This document shows positions 9,836 through 20,182 of a stretch of DNA of 64,000 nt, one piece after another. The notes under the pieces were generated by a model. The model was not told the origin of the DNA, searched no databases, and saw nothing but the letters and a program-made list of their open reading frames with translations. The translations under genes were made by a program, and so were the position numbers. Every line of letters begins with the position of its first letter. The first letter of the stretch is position 1. The stretch comes from Deltaproteobacteria bacterium IMCC39146 (GTDB taxonomy: Bacteria > Desulfobacterota > Desulfuromonadia > Desulfuromonadales > BM103). The stretch spans positions 79,371-143,370 of the forward strand of contig JARUHP010000009.1 of assembly GCA_030005635.1 (NCBI GenBank), in the 5' to 3' direction.

Positions 9836-10276
9836 TTATATAACCTCGACAGTGCCGCCGGCAGCCTCAATCTTGGCCTGGGCAGATTTGCTGAACTTAT
9901 GAGCTTTAACAGTCAGAGCTTTGGTGAGTTCACCATCACCCAAGATCTTAATGCCGTCTTTAAGCTGGCCAATCAGGCCGGCCTTACCGAGAGCCTCTAG
10001 ATCAACAACGCTAGCAGCATCGAACAACTCAAGATCACGGAGATTGACGAGAGTGTAGACGGTTCTGCTCAAAGGTGTAAAACCACGCTTAGGCAAACGC
10101 CTCTGCAGAGGCATTTGGCCACCCTCGAAACCAGGCTTTACGCCGCCGCCAGAACGGGAATTCTGACCCTTGTGGCCTTTACCGGAAGTTTTGCCAGTGC
10201 CGGAACCGTGGCCGCGACCAATGCGCTTTTTGCTATGTGTCGAACCGTAAGACGGTTGCAGATTACTTAAATCCAT
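9836..10276 (-). CDS. rplO: 50S ribosomal protein L15
   Basis: L15 is a late-assembling large-subunit protein. From ATG 10276 it has 146 residues: [20 protein letters not shown], then a glycine-rich RNA-binding segment ([19 protein letters not shown]) and [15 protein letters not shown]. The frame is open a little further up, but AAGGATAACC before this ATG and the family N-terminus fix the start. It lies between rpmD and secY. Confidence 0.96.
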   Translation of the reverse strand: MDLSNLQPSYGSTHSKKRIGRGHGSGTGKTSGKGHKGQNSRSGGGVKPGFEGGQMPLQRRLPKRGFTPLSRTVYTLVNLRDLELFDAASVVDLEALGKAGLIGQLKDGIKILGDGELTKALTVKAHKFSKSAQAKIEAAGGTVEVI

Positions 10277-10292
10277 GGTGGTTATCCTTGCG

Positions 10293-10469
10293 TTATTCCT
10301 CAACGGTGACCATGTGGCTGACCTTATTGATCATACCGCGAATCTCAGGTGTATCCTTGAGCAAGACAGTCTGCTGCAAACGACGCAGACCAAGCCCGTT
10401 GAGCACCTTGGTGAAATATTTGTTGCGGCCAATGCCGCTACGCTTGAGAGTTACCTTGATTTCAGACAT
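10293..10469 (-). CDS. rpmD: 50S ribosomal protein L30
   Basis: L30 is a small large-subunit protein. The frame gives 58 residues beginning [20 protein letters not shown] and including [20 protein letters not shown], the family signature. It is normal for its place between rpsE (14 bp) and rplO (16 bp). Confidence 0.95.
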   Translation of the reverse strand: MSEIKVTLKRSGIGRNKYFTKVLNGLGLRRLQQTVLLKDTPEIRGMINKVSHMVTVEE

Positions 10470-10483
10470 TATTCACTCCCGTC

Positions 10484-10990
10484 TCAGGCTTTGGCTTCTG
10501 AGCTGTTTGGCCCGAGACCGCGTCTGGCACGAATATCTTCCGGGCTGCGCAATAGCTGAAGCGCCTTGAACGTCGCTTTAACAACATTGTGCGGGTTATT
10601 AGAGCCGAGGCACTTAGAAAGGATGTCACTGATACCGGCAACTTCCAGAATCGCGCGTGCCGCGCCGCCAGCGATAACACCTGTACCCTCAGAAGCTGGA
10701 CGCAGCATTACCTTACCTGCGCCAAACTTGCCAATAACATCGTAAGGAATAGTCGTTCCCTGGATAGGCACGGAAATAATATTCTTTTTGGCGCTCTCAA
10801 CTCCCTTACGAATTGCCTCGGGAACTTCTTTCGCCTTGCCAAGACCATATCCAACATTTCCGCTGCCATCGCCTACTACAACCAGGGCAGAGAAGCTGAA
10901 CCGACGACCACCTTTAACAACCTTGGACGTACGATTGATGTGGATAACGCGATCGGTTAAATTTGTTTCACTGTTGTCAACGCGTTGCAA
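10484..10990 (-). CDS. rpsE: 30S ribosomal protein S5
   Basis: S5 helps keep decoding accurate and shapes the mRNA entry tunnel. The 168-residue protein has the S5 RNA-binding domain ([20 protein letters not shown]) and the C-terminal domain ending [13 protein letters not shown]. The start is TTG 10990 with the strong site AAAGGAGAAG 4 bases before it. It lies 19 bp after rplR. Confidence 0.96.
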   Translation of the reverse strand: MQRVDNSETNLTDRVIHINRTSKVVKGGRRFSFSALVVVGDGSGNVGYGLGKAKEVPEAIRKGVESAKKNIISVPIQGTTIPYDVIGKFGAGKVMLRPASEGTGVIAGGAARAILEVAGISDILSKCLGSNNPHNVVKATFKALQLLRSPEDIRARRGLGPNSSEAKA

Positions 10991-11009
10991 CGCTCTTCTC
11001 CTTTGCAGC

Positions 11010-11378
11010 CTAGAAAGTCAGACCAGCTTCACGTGCCGCATCGGCGAGAGCCTTAACACGGCCATGATACAAAAAGCCGTTGCGGTCGAAAACTACCTGT
11101 TTAATATCTTTTGCCAGAGCTTGTTCGGCAATTTTCTTACCAATAACTTTGGCAGCTTCCACATTGCCGCTGTACTTGACGCTTTCACCAGTTGCATTCG
11201 CTACAGTAGAAGCAGTAGCCAAAGTTTTACCGGTCTCGTCTTCGATAATCTGGGCATAAATATGTTTGGTGCTACGGAATACGCACAAACGCGGACGCTC
11301 TACGCTTCCTGTTACTTTCTTGCGCACTCTGGACTGACGCTTCTTGCGGGCTACCCGCCTTTCTTTTGAGATTTTCAC
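11010..11378 (-). CDS. rplR: 50S ribosomal protein L18
   Basis: L18 binds 5S rRNA in the central protuberance. The 122-residue form ([20 protein letters not shown], then [20 protein letters not shown]) starts at GTG 11378, because AGAGG lies 8 bases upstream. A second GTG at 11387 would add three residues but overlaps that ribosome site. It lies between rplF and rpsE. Confidence 0.94.
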   Translation of the reverse strand: MKISKERRVARKKRQSRVRKKVTGSVERPRLCVFRSTKHIYAQIIEDETGKTLATASTVANATGESVKYSGNVEAAKVIGKKIAEQALAKDIKQVVFDRNGFLYHGRVKALADAAREAGLTF

Positions 11379-11402
11379 TGTTCTCACCTCTTCTTATTCA
11401 GC

Positions 11403-11942
11403 TTACTTCGCTCCGGTCTTACCGGCTTTGCGCATAATCCGTTCATCGGAGTACTTGATACCTTTGCCTTTGTAAGGCTCGGGCTCCCTGAAAGAACGAA
11501 TCTTGGCCGCTGTCGCGCCAACCAGTTCCTTGTCGATACCAGAAACAGTAATGGTATTAGCCTTGGGCTCGACTTCAGCAGTAATTCCTTTAGGCAGCGG
11601 GTATTCAATAGGATGCGAGTAACCGAGAGAGAGGTTCAGATTACTGCCCTTCAACTCTGCGCGATAACCGACACCGTTAATCTCTAGAACTTTAGAGAAT
11701 CCGCTGGTAACGCCATCCACCATATTAGCAATAAGTGAGCGAAAAAGGCCCTGTAAAGCTGCGCCGGGCTGCCCTACTCGGGAAGAAATCAGCAGCTGAT
11801 CTGCTTCCATCTTGACCTCGATTTGCTCGTGGATAGTCCGCTCAAGGCTCCCCTTAGGGCCCTCGACCTTAATAGTTTGACCATCCAGGGTGACTTTAAC
11901 ACCCGAGGTGATACTTATGGGTTTCTTGCCGATGCGCGACAT
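11403..11942 (-). CDS. rplF: 50S ribosomal protein L6
   Basis: L6 sits near the factor-binding site of the large subunit. The 179-residue protein has two L6 repeats: MSRIGKKPISITSGVKVTLD at the start and the C-terminal PYKGKGIKYSDERIMRKAGK signature. ATG start. It lies 38 bp after rpsH. Confidence 0.97.
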   Translation of the reverse strand: MSRIGKKPISITSGVKVTLDGQTIKVEGPKGSLERTIHEQIEVKMEADQLLISSRVGQPGAALQGLFRSLIANMVDGVTSGFSKVLEINGVGYRAELKGSNLNLSLGYSHPIEYPLPKGITAEVEPKANTITVSGIDKELVGATAAKIRSFREPEPYKGKGIKYSDERIMRKAGKTGAK

Positions 11943-11980
11943 CTTTATCGACTCCTTAAAAATCTACAGTTCGTTTGAAA

Positions 11981-12379
11981 TTACCAGATGGTGCAGATGA
12001 CTTCGCCACCAATAGTAGCCTCACGAGCAGCAACATCATCCATGACACCCTTCGATGTCGACAAAATTGCAGCACCCAGGCCGTTCTTAACACGAGGGAT
12101 ATCTGAGCTGCCGACGTAAACCCTGCGACCAGGTTTTGACACTCGCGTAATTTCGTGGATTACAGCCTTATTCTGCTCATCATACTTCAGGTAAATATGC
12201 AGAATCCCTTGCAGGTCATCACTGATCACCTTGAAATTCTTGATATAACCGAGCTCTTTCAGAACTTCGGCAATAGCAACCTTGACATTGGACGAGGGCA
12301 TGTCCAGTTTGGCATGTTTCGCCATGCCTGCATTACGGATGCGGGTCAAAAGGTCCGCGATCGGGTCCGTCATAGCCAT
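11981..12379 (-). CDS. rpsH: 30S ribosomal protein S8
   Basis: S8 binds the central domain of 16S rRNA and in enterobacteria represses the spc operon. The 132-residue protein reads [20 protein letters not shown] and ends in [20 protein letters not shown]. The first ATG (12379) is chosen because AAGGAG lies 8 bases upstream; a second ATG two codons later is possible. No S8 repressor hairpin was identified by eye near rplE. Confidence 0.96.
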   Translation of the reverse strand: MAMTDPIADLLTRIRNAGMAKHAKLDMPSSNVKVAIAEVLKELGYIKNFKVISDDLQGILHIYLKYDEQNKAVIHEITRVSKPGRRVYVGSSDIPRVKNGLGAAILSTSKGVMDDVAAREATIGGEVICTIW

Positions 12380-12403
12380 GAATACTGCTCCTTAATTAAC
12401 CAA

Positions 12404-12589
12404 TTACCAGCTGGACTTAATTACGCCTGGAAGCTTGCCTTCAGACGCCAGCTTGCGCAGACAAATTCTGCACATATCAAATTTACGATAGTAAGCACGG
12501 GGCCGACCACAGATCGGACAACGATTATACTGTCTTACGCCAAACTTTTGGGGCCTTGCGGCCTTAATGCGCATTGATTTCTTTGCCAC
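12404..12589 (-). CDS. rpsN: 30S ribosomal protein S14, type Z (zinc-binding)
   Basis: S14 completes the head of the small subunit. At 61 residues this is the short zinc form, with Cys24, Cys27, Cys40 and Cys43 (CPICGRP...[11 protein letters not shown]). The longer zinc-free form usual in E. coli is not seen here. It lies between rplE and rpsH. Confidence 0.97.
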   Translation of the reverse strand: MAKKSMRIKAARPQKFGVRQYNRCPICGRPRAYYRKFDMCRICLRKLASEGKLPGVIKSSW

Positions 12590-12601
12590 GAGATTCCTCC
12601 G

Positions 12602-13156
12602 CTATGCTGCTACGTTCTGTTTCCGGAAAGGCATGCCCATTCCGGTAAGCAGGGCGCGACCTTCTTCGTCAGTGCGCGCCGAGGTGACGATCGTCACATT
12701 CATTCCCTTAATCTTGTCGATTTCTTCGATATCGATTTCAGGGAAAATTAACTGCTCACGAATACCGAGAGTGTAGTTACCGCGGCCATCAAAAGCCTTG
12801 GCGGAAACACCCTTAAAGTCTCTTACGCGAGGCAGAGCGACATTGATCAGACGATCAAGAAACTCGTAGGCACGATCACGTCGTAGAGTAACCATGACGC
12901 CGATAGGCATGTCTTCACGCAGTTTAAACTGAGCGATGGATTTCTTGGCGCGTGTGATGACAGCCTTCTGTCCGGTAATACGGGACATTTCCTCGACAGC
13001 CGATTCAAGAATTTTTACATTCTGGATCGCCTCGCCAAGGCCCATATTTACAACGACCTTCTCAACACGCGGAACTTCCATCACGTTCTTAAGCTGCAGC
13101 TCCTCTTTTAACTTAGGAACCAGCTCTTTCTGATATGTTTCCTTGAGCCTTGCCAT
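12602..13156 (-). CDS. rplE: 50S ribosomal protein L5
   Basis: L5 binds 5S rRNA and contacts the P-site tRNA. The 184-residue protein has [20 protein letters not shown], the core [19 protein letters not shown] and the C-terminal [18 protein letters not shown]. Length is a few residues over the usual 179. It lies 11 bp after rplX. Confidence 0.97.
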   Translation of the reverse strand: MARLKETYQKELVPKLKEELQLKNVMEVPRVEKVVVNMGLGEAIQNVKILESAVEEMSRITGQKAVITRAKKSIAQFKLREDMPIGVMVTLRRDRAYEFLDRLINVALPRVRDFKGVSAKAFDGRGNYTLGIREQLIFPEIDIEEIDKIKGMNVTIVTSARTDEEGRALLTGMGMPFRKQNVAA

Positions 13157-13167
13157 GAAAAACTCCG

Positions 13168-13497
13168 TTAATTATTCACGATCTCGTTACACTTCTTACA
13201 GAAACGAACCTTACTACCGTCCTCGAGAACCTTAAGGCCAGTGCGCGCCGGCTTGTTGCAGCCCGGACAAAGCAGCTGAACATTCGAGAGAGCAATCGGT
13301 GCTTCTTTTTCGATAATCCCGCCTTCGCTATTGCTTTGAGACGGACGAGTATGACGCTTGATCAGGTTTATGCTTTCCACCAGAACCCGCTCTTTCTCTG
13401 GAAGAACGCGCAGAACCTTACCGCTCTTGCCTTTGTCTTTCCCGGCAACAATCATTACCAGGTCATCTTTTTTCACATGGAGTTTTGTGACTGCCAT
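13168..13497 (-). CDS. rplX: 50S ribosomal protein L24 with zinc ribbon
   Basis: L24 is an early assembly protein of the large subunit. The 109-residue protein has the KOW motif near the start ([20 protein letters not shown]). It also carries a C-terminal ribbon with Cys77, Cys80, Cys100 and Cys103, a metal-binding layout seen in some but not all bacterial L24 proteins. It lies between rplN and rplE. Confidence 0.96.
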   Translation of the reverse strand: MAVTKLHVKKDDLVMIVAGKDKGKSGKVLRVLPEKERVLVESINLIKRHTRPSQSNSEGGIIEKEAPIALSNVQLLCPGCNKPARTGLKVLEDGSKVRFCKKCNEIVNN

Positions 13498-13517
13498 GAC
13501 TAATTTACTCCCAGCGT

Positions 13518-13886
13518 TTAAAGGACCTCAGGGGCCAGTGAAACGATTTTCATAAACCGCTTGGCACGTAGTTCACGAGCAACAGGCCCGAAGATACGTG
13601 TGCCGACCGGTTCTCCAGTGGCCGAAACAACCACTGCAGAGTTAACATCAAAACGAATGTAAGAACCGTCAGGACGGTTCACCTCTTTTGCGGTACGCAC
13701 AATTACAGCACGGACAACATCACCCTTCTTGACCTTCGAGTTGGGCATCGCCTCTTTAACAGAACAGACGATAATGTCACCGATACCTGCATACTTGCGC
13801 TTGGACCCGCCAAGAACTTTAATGCAACAGAGCTTCCGGGCACCGGAGTTATCTGCAACAGAAAGTGTTGATTGCATCTGAATCAT
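13518..13886 (-). CDS. rplN: 50S ribosomal protein L14
   Basis: L14 forms part of an intersubunit bridge and the docking surface for RsfS. The 122-residue protein reads [20 protein letters not shown] and contains [23 protein letters not shown] start, 12 bp after rpsQ. Normal in length and position. Confidence 0.97.
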   Translation of the reverse strand: MIQMQSTLSVADNSGARKLCCIKVLGGSKRKYAGIGDIIVCSVKEAMPNSKVKKGDVVRAVIVRTAKEVNRPDGSYIRFDVNSAVVVSATGEPVGTRIFGPVARELRAKRFMKIVSLAPEVL

Positions 13887-13898
13887 GGCCAGTATCTC

Positions 13899-14165
13899 CT
13901 AAGCGCTAACGTGCTTTTCTAGAATTTCGCGAACGCGCCACCGCTTATCTTTCGACAAGGGGCGTGATTCAACGATCATAACCCTGTCTCCAGCAACACA
14001 CTCATTCTGTTCATCATGTGCCTTAAACTTGGCGCTACGCTTGATGTATTTCATATAGACAGGGTGCTTGACAATGTTGTCGACCTTTACAACTACGGTC
14101 TTATCCATTTTGTCACTTATGACAACCCCAACCAGTAACTTCTTATTTCCGCGTTCTTTCGTCAT
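13899..14165 (-). CDS. rpsQ: 30S ribosomal protein S17
   Basis: S17 binds the 5' domain of 16S rRNA. From ATG 14165 it has 88 residues ([20 protein letters not shown], then [17 protein letters not shown]). An upstream in-frame TTG at 14180 is rejected because the GAGG ribosome site lies between it and the ATG. It lies 21 bp after rpmC. Confidence 0.95.
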   Translation of the reverse strand: MTKERGNKKLLVGVVISDKMDKTVVVKVDNIVKHPVYMKYIKRSAKFKAHDEQNECVAGDRVMIVESRPLSKDKRWRVREILEKHVSA

Positions 14166-14186
14166 TGCCGTCCTCTTCAAGTCGGA

Positions 14187-14375
14187 TTAGCTGTTCTTCT
14201 GCTGAAGGACAGTTTTGATCCTGGCAATTTCCTTACGCACCTGGGGGATGCGAGAGGTGTTTTCCAGATGTCCGGTGTGCAGTTGAAACTTTAAGTTGAA
14301 CAATTCCTGGTTCAAATCTGCAACCGCTGCATTTAATTCTTCGGTAGATTTACTACGCAGTTCCTCAGGATTCAT
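14187..14375 (-). CDS. rpmC: 50S ribosomal protein L29
   Basis: L29 lies at the tunnel exit and helps dock trigger factor and SRP. The 62-residue protein is a two-helix hairpin: [20 protein letters not shown], then [20 protein letters not shown]. Its start overlaps the end of rplP by 11 bases, so the two are likely translationally coupled. Confidence 0.96.
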   Translation of the reverse strand: MNPEELRSKSTEELNAAVADLNQELFNLKFQLHTGHLENTSRIPQVRKEIARIKTVLQQKNS

Positions 14376-14790
14376 GACCGGCCTCCTCTCGAAGCACGAT
14401 TTTGGTCTTCATTGGTAATTTATGTGCCGCGAGACGGAACGCTTCACGTGCCGTTGCCTCATCAACACCTTGCATTTCATAAAGGATCATACCCGGACGT
14501 ACCACGCAGACCCAACTGTCTGGAGAACCCTTACCTTTACCCATACGAGTCTCAGCAGGCTTGCGGGTTAACGATTTGTCGGGAAAACAGCGAATCCAGA
14601 TCTGACCACCACGTTTGATATAACGCGTCATAGCTCGACGGGCAGCTTCTATCTGCCGCGCAGACAGCCAGCCACAATCCATAGCCTGAAGGCCAAAATC
14701 TCCGAAGTTGAGATCCGTACCGCCACGGGCAGCACCCTTCATCCGGCCTTTAAATGTTTTTCTATGCTTAACCTTTTTAGGCATTAACAT
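14365..14790 (-). CDS. rplP: 50S ribosomal protein L16
   Basis: L16 shapes the A-site region of the large subunit. The 141-residue protein has [40 protein letters not shown] and the [17 protein letters not shown] segment. ATG 14790 gives the family N-terminus; another in-frame ATG two codons later is possible. Its end overlaps the start of rpmC. Confidence 0.97.
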   Translation of the reverse strand: MLMPKKVKHRKTFKGRMKGAARGGTDLNFGDFGLQAMDCGWLSARQIEAARRAMTRYIKRGGQIWIRCFPDKSLTRKPAETRMGKGKGSPDSWVCVVRPGMILYEMQGVDEATAREAFRLAAHKLPMKTKIVLREEAGHES

Positions 14791-14815
14791 GACGAATAAA
14801 CTCCTGAACTGTTAC

Positions 14816-15460
14816 TTACTTCTTCGGCTCTTTGGTACCCAAGATCTCGCCCTTGAAAATAAGGACCTTAACACCGATGATGCCGTATGTTGTCTTGGCT
14901 TCGGCGAACCCGTAATCGATATCAGCACGCAAGGTGTGGAGAGGAACTCGGCCTTCGCGATACCATTCGCGACGACTCATCTCAGCGCCACCGAGGCGAC
15001 CGGAACATTCAATCTTGATCCCTTGAGCACCAAATTTGAGACACTGGGTAACAGCCTTCTTCATAGCGCGACGGAAAGCAACTCGCCTTACCAGTTGAAG
15101 AGCGACGTTCTCAGCAACCAACTGGGCGTCAATCTCAGGCTTGCGAACTTCCTGAATATTGATAAAGACCTCTTTGTCGGTCAGCTTGGCCAGTTCCTTT
15201 TTGAGAGCTTCAACCTCGGAACCTTTTTTACCGATGATGATGCCGGGACGGGCAGCAAAGATATTAATCTTGGCCTTACCAGCAGCTCGCTCGATCTCAA
15301 CCTTGGAAATGCCAGCGTGGTGCAGGCGCTCTTTCAAGTAGTTACGCAACTTGAGATCCTCATGCAATAGCTGAGCATAATCCTTCTCTGCGTACCAGTT
15401 TGATTCCCATGTGCGGATTATGCCTAAGCGAAATCCTATTGGATGAACTTTCTGACCCAA
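14816..15460 (-). CDS. rpsC: 30S ribosomal protein S3
   Basis: S3 lines the mRNA entry pore and helps unwind structured mRNA. The 214-residue protein has the KH domain ([20 protein letters not shown]) and the C-terminal domain with [20 protein letters not shown]. The start is TTG 15460, with AGGAGGTG shortly before it. It lies 20 bp after rplV. Confidence 0.97.
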   Translation of the reverse strand: MGQKVHPIGFRLGIIRTWESNWYAEKDYAQLLHEDLKLRNYLKERLHHAGISKVEIERAAGKAKINIFAARPGIIIGKKGSEVEALKKELAKLTDKEVFINIQEVRKPEIDAQLVAENVALQLVRRVAFRRAMKKAVTQCLKFGAQGIKIECSGRLGGAEMSRREWYREGRVPLHTLRADIDYGFAEAKTTYGIIGVKVLIFKGEILGTKEPKK

Positions 15461-15480
15461 AACTACACCTCCTCAGGTGG

Positions 15481-15813
15481 TTACTTCTCGTCCAGGACCA
15501 CCGTAATGTGGCTGGTCGGCTTACGAATTTTCGTCGCCCGGCCTTGAGCGCGGGGCATAAAGCGCTTCAGGACAGGTCCCTGGTCAACAAATACAGCCTT
15601 AACAAAGAGCCGGTCAACATCCGCGATACCCTTTTGTTCAGCATTAGCAACCGCCGAACGCACTAACTTGGCAACGACATCCGCCGGGCGCTGAGGCGAA
15701 AACTTCAGAATATTAAGGGCTTCCTGTACAGCCTTACCGCGGACCATGTCCACGACCAGGCGAGTCTTCTGTGGTGACAGGCGAACTGATTTCAATTTCG
15801 CACTTGCTTCCAT
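15481..15813 (-). CDS. rplV: 50S ribosomal protein L22
   Basis: L22 lines the peptide exit tunnel through its extended loop. The 110-residue protein starts MEASAKLKSVRLSPQKTRLV and has the loop region FMPRAQGRATKIRKPTSHIT with no deletion or insertion of the kind linked to macrolide resistance. It lies 25 bp after rpsS. Confidence 0.97.
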   Translation of the reverse strand: MEASAKLKSVRLSPQKTRLVVDMVRGKAVQEALNILKFSPQRPADVVAKLVRSAVANAEQKGIADVDRLFVKAVFVDQGPVLKRFMPRAQGRATKIRKPTSHITVVLDEK

Positions 15814-15838
15814 GTGCTGGTACTCCCTCAGCTAATAA

Positions 15839-16114
15839 TTACTTCTTCTTTTTCCGATCCGAACCGTGACCATAATAGGTCCTGGTTGGGGAAAACTCAC
15901 CTAGCTTGTGACCGACCATATTCTCGGACACGAAGACCGGAATGAACTTTTTACCGTTATGTACAGCAAACGTCATACCGACGAAATCAGGATGAATGGT
16001 GGAACGTCGCGACCATGTTTTGATCACTTTGTGAGCACTACCATCACTGATGTTTTCGACTTTGCGCATCAGGCTGCCCTCAATATAAGGGCCTTTTTTA
16101 ATCGATCTTGCCAC
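15839..16114 (-). CDS. rpsS: 30S ribosomal protein S19
   Basis: S19 pairs with S13 in the head of the small subunit. The 91-residue protein reads [20 protein letters not shown] and ends [20 protein letters not shown] followed by KKK. The start codon is GTG 16114, preceded by an AGGAGA site. It lies 18 bp after rplB. Confidence 0.97.
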   Translation of the reverse strand: MARSIKKGPYIEGSLMRKVENISDGSAHKVIKTWSRRSTIHPDFVGMTFAVHNGKKFIPVFVSENMVGHKLGEFSPTRTYYGHGSDRKKKK

Positions 16115-16132
16115 GGTCGTCTCCTATTTCTC

Positions 16133-16957
16133 TTACTTGGCCCGACGGCGGACAATGAAGCGATCCGTCCGCTTGTTAGAACGTGTCTTGTAACCCTTGG
16201 TTGGAACACCCCATGGGGTTACAGGATGACGGCCACCCGAACTTTTACCTTCACCACCACCATGTGGATGGTCTACAGGGTTCATGGCAACACCACGAGT
16301 TTGCGGGCGCTTGCCCAACCAGCGATTACGGCCAGCCTTACCAATCTTGATGTTCTCATGGTCTGTATTGCCAACCTGACCAATCGTTGCACAGCATTCC
16401 TGCAAGACCAGTCGTACTTCACCGGAAGGCAGCCGCAGCTGAGCATACTTACCATCCTTGGCGGCGAGCATTGCGTAAGTTCCTGCACTGCGTGCCATCT
16501 GCCCGCCCTTGCCGATTCTAAGCTCCACGTTGTGGATCCAAGTACCAAGAGGGATAGCACGAATTGGCATTGCATTGCCAGGCACGATGTCAGCAGTCTC
16601 GCTAGCGATGATAACATCACCGACGTTAATACCAACCGGCGCCAAGATGTAACGCTTTTCACCATCTACGTAGTGCAACAGAGCAATACGTGCGGAGCGG
16701 TTCGGGTCATACTCAATCGTAGCGACCTTGGCAGCAATCTCACGCTTATCACGCTTGAAATCAATGATCCGGTACTTACGTTTGTGACCACCACCGGTGT
16801 GCCGCTTGGTGATTCGACCTGTGTTGTTACGACCGCCAGATTTACTGAGCGGTGCCAACAATGACTTTTCCGGGGTTGACGTCGTAACTTCCTCGAATGT
16901 CGAGGCTGTCATATGACGGCGACCCGCAGATGTCGGTTTAAACTTTTTGATCCCCAT
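16133..16957 (-). CDS. rplB: 50S ribosomal protein L2
   Basis: L2 is needed for subunit joining and peptidyl transfer. The 274-residue protein has [20 protein letters not shown], the conserved [19 protein letters not shown] with the essential histidine, and the C-terminal [19 protein letters not shown]. It lies between rplW (33 bp) and rpsS (18 bp). Confidence 0.98.
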   Translation of the reverse strand: MGIKKFKPTSAGRRHMTASTFEEVTTSTPEKSLLAPLSKSGGRNNTGRITKRHTGGGHKRKYRIIDFKRDKREIAAKVATIEYDPNRSARIALLHYVDGEKRYILAPVGINVGDVIIASETADIVPGNAMPIRAIPLGTWIHNVELRIGKGGQMARSAGTYAMLAAKDGKYAQLRLPSGEVRLVLQECCATIGQVGNTDHENIKIGKAGRNRWLGKRPQTRGVAMNPVDHPHGGGEGKSSGGRHPVTPWGVPTKGYKTRSNKRTDRFIVRRRAK

Positions 16958-16990
16958 TATTACTACTCCGTCAGATGGATATCAATCTTA

Positions 16991-17275
16991 CTAAACACCG
17001 AAAAAATCGATGGTGCCTTCAGCCAAGGTCACATATGCTTTTTTGACATTGGGACGTTTGCCAGAACTGCGACCAACTCGCTTGGTTTTTCCGGCAATAA
17101 TCAGGGTGCGAACTTCTTGCACCTTAACGTCAAAAGCACGTTCAATAGCCTGCCTGATTTCAACCTTGTTACTGCCCATCGCAACTTCAAAGGCAACAAC
17201 ATTACCGGTTTCCTTCATCAGGTTGGATTTTTCTGTAACCAGGGGCTTCCTGATAATCTGATGTAAAGGTTTCAT
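16991..17275 (-). CDS. rplW: 50S ribosomal protein L23
   Basis: L23 forms the docking site for trigger factor and SRP at the tunnel exit. The 94-residue protein starts [20 protein letters not shown] and contains [20 protein letters not shown]. Its ATG overlaps the rplD stop by four bases (ATGA), so translation is coupled. Confidence 0.97.
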   Translation of the reverse strand: MKPLHQIIRKPLVTEKSNLMKETGNVVAFEVAMGSNKVEIRQAIERAFDVKVQEVRTLIIAGKTKRVGRSSGKRPNVKKAYVTLAEGTIDFFGV

Positions 17276-17895
17276 TTTGCCAGCGCTCCTTCAATCTGGT
17301 CGACCGCACCTTCAGTCAGGACCAGTTTGGGATACTTCAGGACGTCGTAAACGTTGACGCCTTCAGCACGCAATACTTTAACAAATGGCAGGTTACGAGC
17401 AGAAAGTTCCAGCTTCGCATTTTCACCATCGACAACGATCAACGCCTTCTTCAGCTCAAAAAGGTCAAGGACTTCGGAGAAACCCTTAGTGCTGATCTTT
17501 TCAAGGTCTAACGCATTGACAACTGTCACACACTCAGCCTTGAAACGGGCCGAGAGTGCACTGCGTAATGCAGACTGCTTGACCTTACGATTCAGCTTGA
17601 ACTTGTAGTCACGAGGTGTGGGGCCAAAAACAACGCCACCACCAACATGATTAGGCGCGGTCGGCGTGCCCTGACGGGCATTACCGGTGCCTTTCTGGCG
17701 AAATGGCTTCTTACCACCACCACGAACCTCACCACGGCCTTTGACCTTGGCGGTTCCCTGCCGACGAGCGGCCAGCTGGTAGCGAACCATATCATGCAGA
17801 AGGTATTCCTTGACATCAGTGTTAAACACCTCGTCAACGAGATCCCGCTCAGAGACCTGCTTGCGGTCAATATCAAATACAGCAATCTTTGCCAT
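17272..17895 (-). CDS. rplD: 50S ribosomal protein L4
   Basis: L4 lines the exit tunnel and in enterobacteria represses the S10 operon. The 207-residue protein has the tunnel-loop signature [20 protein letters not shown] and [16 protein letters not shown]. It overlaps rplW by four bases and follows rplC by 34 bp. No S10-type leader for L4 control could be recognised, since rpsJ follows tuf1 by only 14 bp. Confidence 0.97.
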   Translation of the reverse strand: MAKIAVFDIDRKQVSERDLVDEVFNTDVKEYLLHDMVRYQLAARRQGTAKVKGRGEVRGGGKKPFRQKGTGNARQGTPTAPNHVGGGVVFGPTPRDYKFKLNRKVKQSALRSALSARFKAECVTVVNALDLEKISTKGFSEVLDLFELKKALIVVDGENAKLELSARNLPFVKVLRAEGVNVYDVLKYPKLVLTEGAVDQIEGALAK

Positions 17896-17929
17896 AACTA
17901 AACTCCGGAACTCAAACTTCTATTAGCAC

Positions 17930-18562
17930 TTAAGCCTTGACGCACTTGCGAATCAGCACAAGACCTTGGTTAGGCCCGGGGATTGCACCCTTTACCAGAA
18001 TCAAATTCTGATCGGCACGAACTTCCACGATTTCCAGATTTTGCTGAGTAACACGAGCGTTACCCATCTGGCCAGGCATCTTCTTTCCTCTGTGGACACG
18101 TGCTGGCGAGGCGCTCATTCCAATCGAGCCGGGGCCACGATGAAATTTAGAGCCATGTGTTGCACGACCTCCGGAGAAACCCCAGCGTTTTATGACGCCC
18201 TGAAAGCCTTTACCTTTGCTGGTTCCGGTTACGTCAACGATATCCCCAGCCTTAAAGACCGAGTCGCAGGTGACCTGGTCACCAACCTGATATTCATCAA
18301 CGTTATCCGCGGCAAGCTCACGAAGGGTCGTAAATGCACCCTGGTCAGCTTTTTTGAAGTGGCCCATCATCGGCTTATTGACGCGATGGGACTTCTTGGC
18401 CTCGAAACCGACCTGCAAAGCATTGTAGCCATCAGCGGATTCCGTCTTCTTCTGCACGACGGTACAGGGGCCTGCCTCTACAACAGTCACCGGGATGCGG
18501 CGACCATCTGCGACAAATACCTGGGTCATACCCAGCTTTTTACCCAAAATTCCCTGAATCAT
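17930..18562 (-). CDS. rplC: 50S ribosomal protein L3
   Basis: L3 is an early assembly protein that reaches toward the peptidyl transferase centre. The 210-residue protein has [35 protein letters not shown] and the loop [20 protein letters not shown] with the conserved glutamine-bearing [10 protein letters not shown] segment. It lies 21 bp after rpsJ. Confidence 0.97.
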   Translation of the reverse strand: MIQGILGKKLGMTQVFVADGRRIPVTVVEAGPCTVVQKKTESADGYNALQVGFEAKKSHRVNKPMMGHFKKADQGAFTTLRELAADNVDEYQVGDQVTCDSVFKAGDIVDVTGTSKGKGFQGVIKRWGFSGGRATHGSKFHRGPGSIGMSASPARVHRGKKMPGQMGNARVTQQNLEIVEVRADQNLILVKGAIPGPNQGLVLIRKCVKA

Positions 18563-18583
18563 TACTTTACCCTTACTTCGCTA

Positions 18584-18892
18584 TTACAGCTTAATCTCGA
18601 CGTCAACACCAGCGGACAGGTCAAGCTTCATTAAAGCATCAACAGTCTGCTGAGTCGGCTCGACGATATCAAGCAGACGCTTATGTGTACGCATCTCGAA
18701 CTGCTCACGACTCTTTTTGTCGACATGAGGTCCACGCAATACACAGTACTTGTTGATCACAGTCGGCAACGGAATCGGGCCGGCGATGCGAGCCCCTGTG
18801 CGCTTTGCTGTGTCGACAATTTCATTGACCGACTGATCGAGCAGCTTGTGGTCATACGCCTTGAGGCGAATACGAATCTTCTGGCTCTGCAT
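18584..18892 (-). CDS. rpsJ: 30S ribosomal protein S10 (NusE)
   Basis: S10 is a head protein of the small subunit and also acts with NusB and NusG in transcription antitermination. The 102-residue protein reads [20 protein letters not shown], with [20 protein letters not shown]. It is the first gene of the S10 block but lies only 14 bp after tuf1, so the str and S10 operons are fused. Confidence 0.97.
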   Translation of the reverse strand: MQSQKIRIRLKAYDHKLLDQSVNEIVDTAKRTGARIAGPIPLPTVINKYCVLRGPHVDKKSREQFEMRTHKRLLDIVEPTQQTVDALMKLDLSAGVDVEIKL

Positions 18893-18906
18893 GATCTCGT
18901 CCTTTA

Positions 18907-20106
<1,200 letters not shown>

Positions 20107-20121
20107 GGGTCCTATCTCCTT

Positions 20122-20169
20122 ATATTCTTTGTGCTAAATATTCTTTGTGCTAAATATTCGTTTTGCTAA
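20122..20169 (-). repeat. Three tandem 16-bp repeats in the fusA-tuf1 spacer
   Basis: Three head-to-tail 16-bp units occupy 20122-20137, 20138-20153 and 20154-20169. The first two are identical; the third differs at two bases. On the transcript the unit reads TTAGCACAAAGAATAT. The array ends immediately before the AAGGAGA ribosome site of tuf1. It is not present before tuf2. Function unknown. Confidence 0.9.
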
Positions 20170-20182
20170 AATTGATTTAAAA

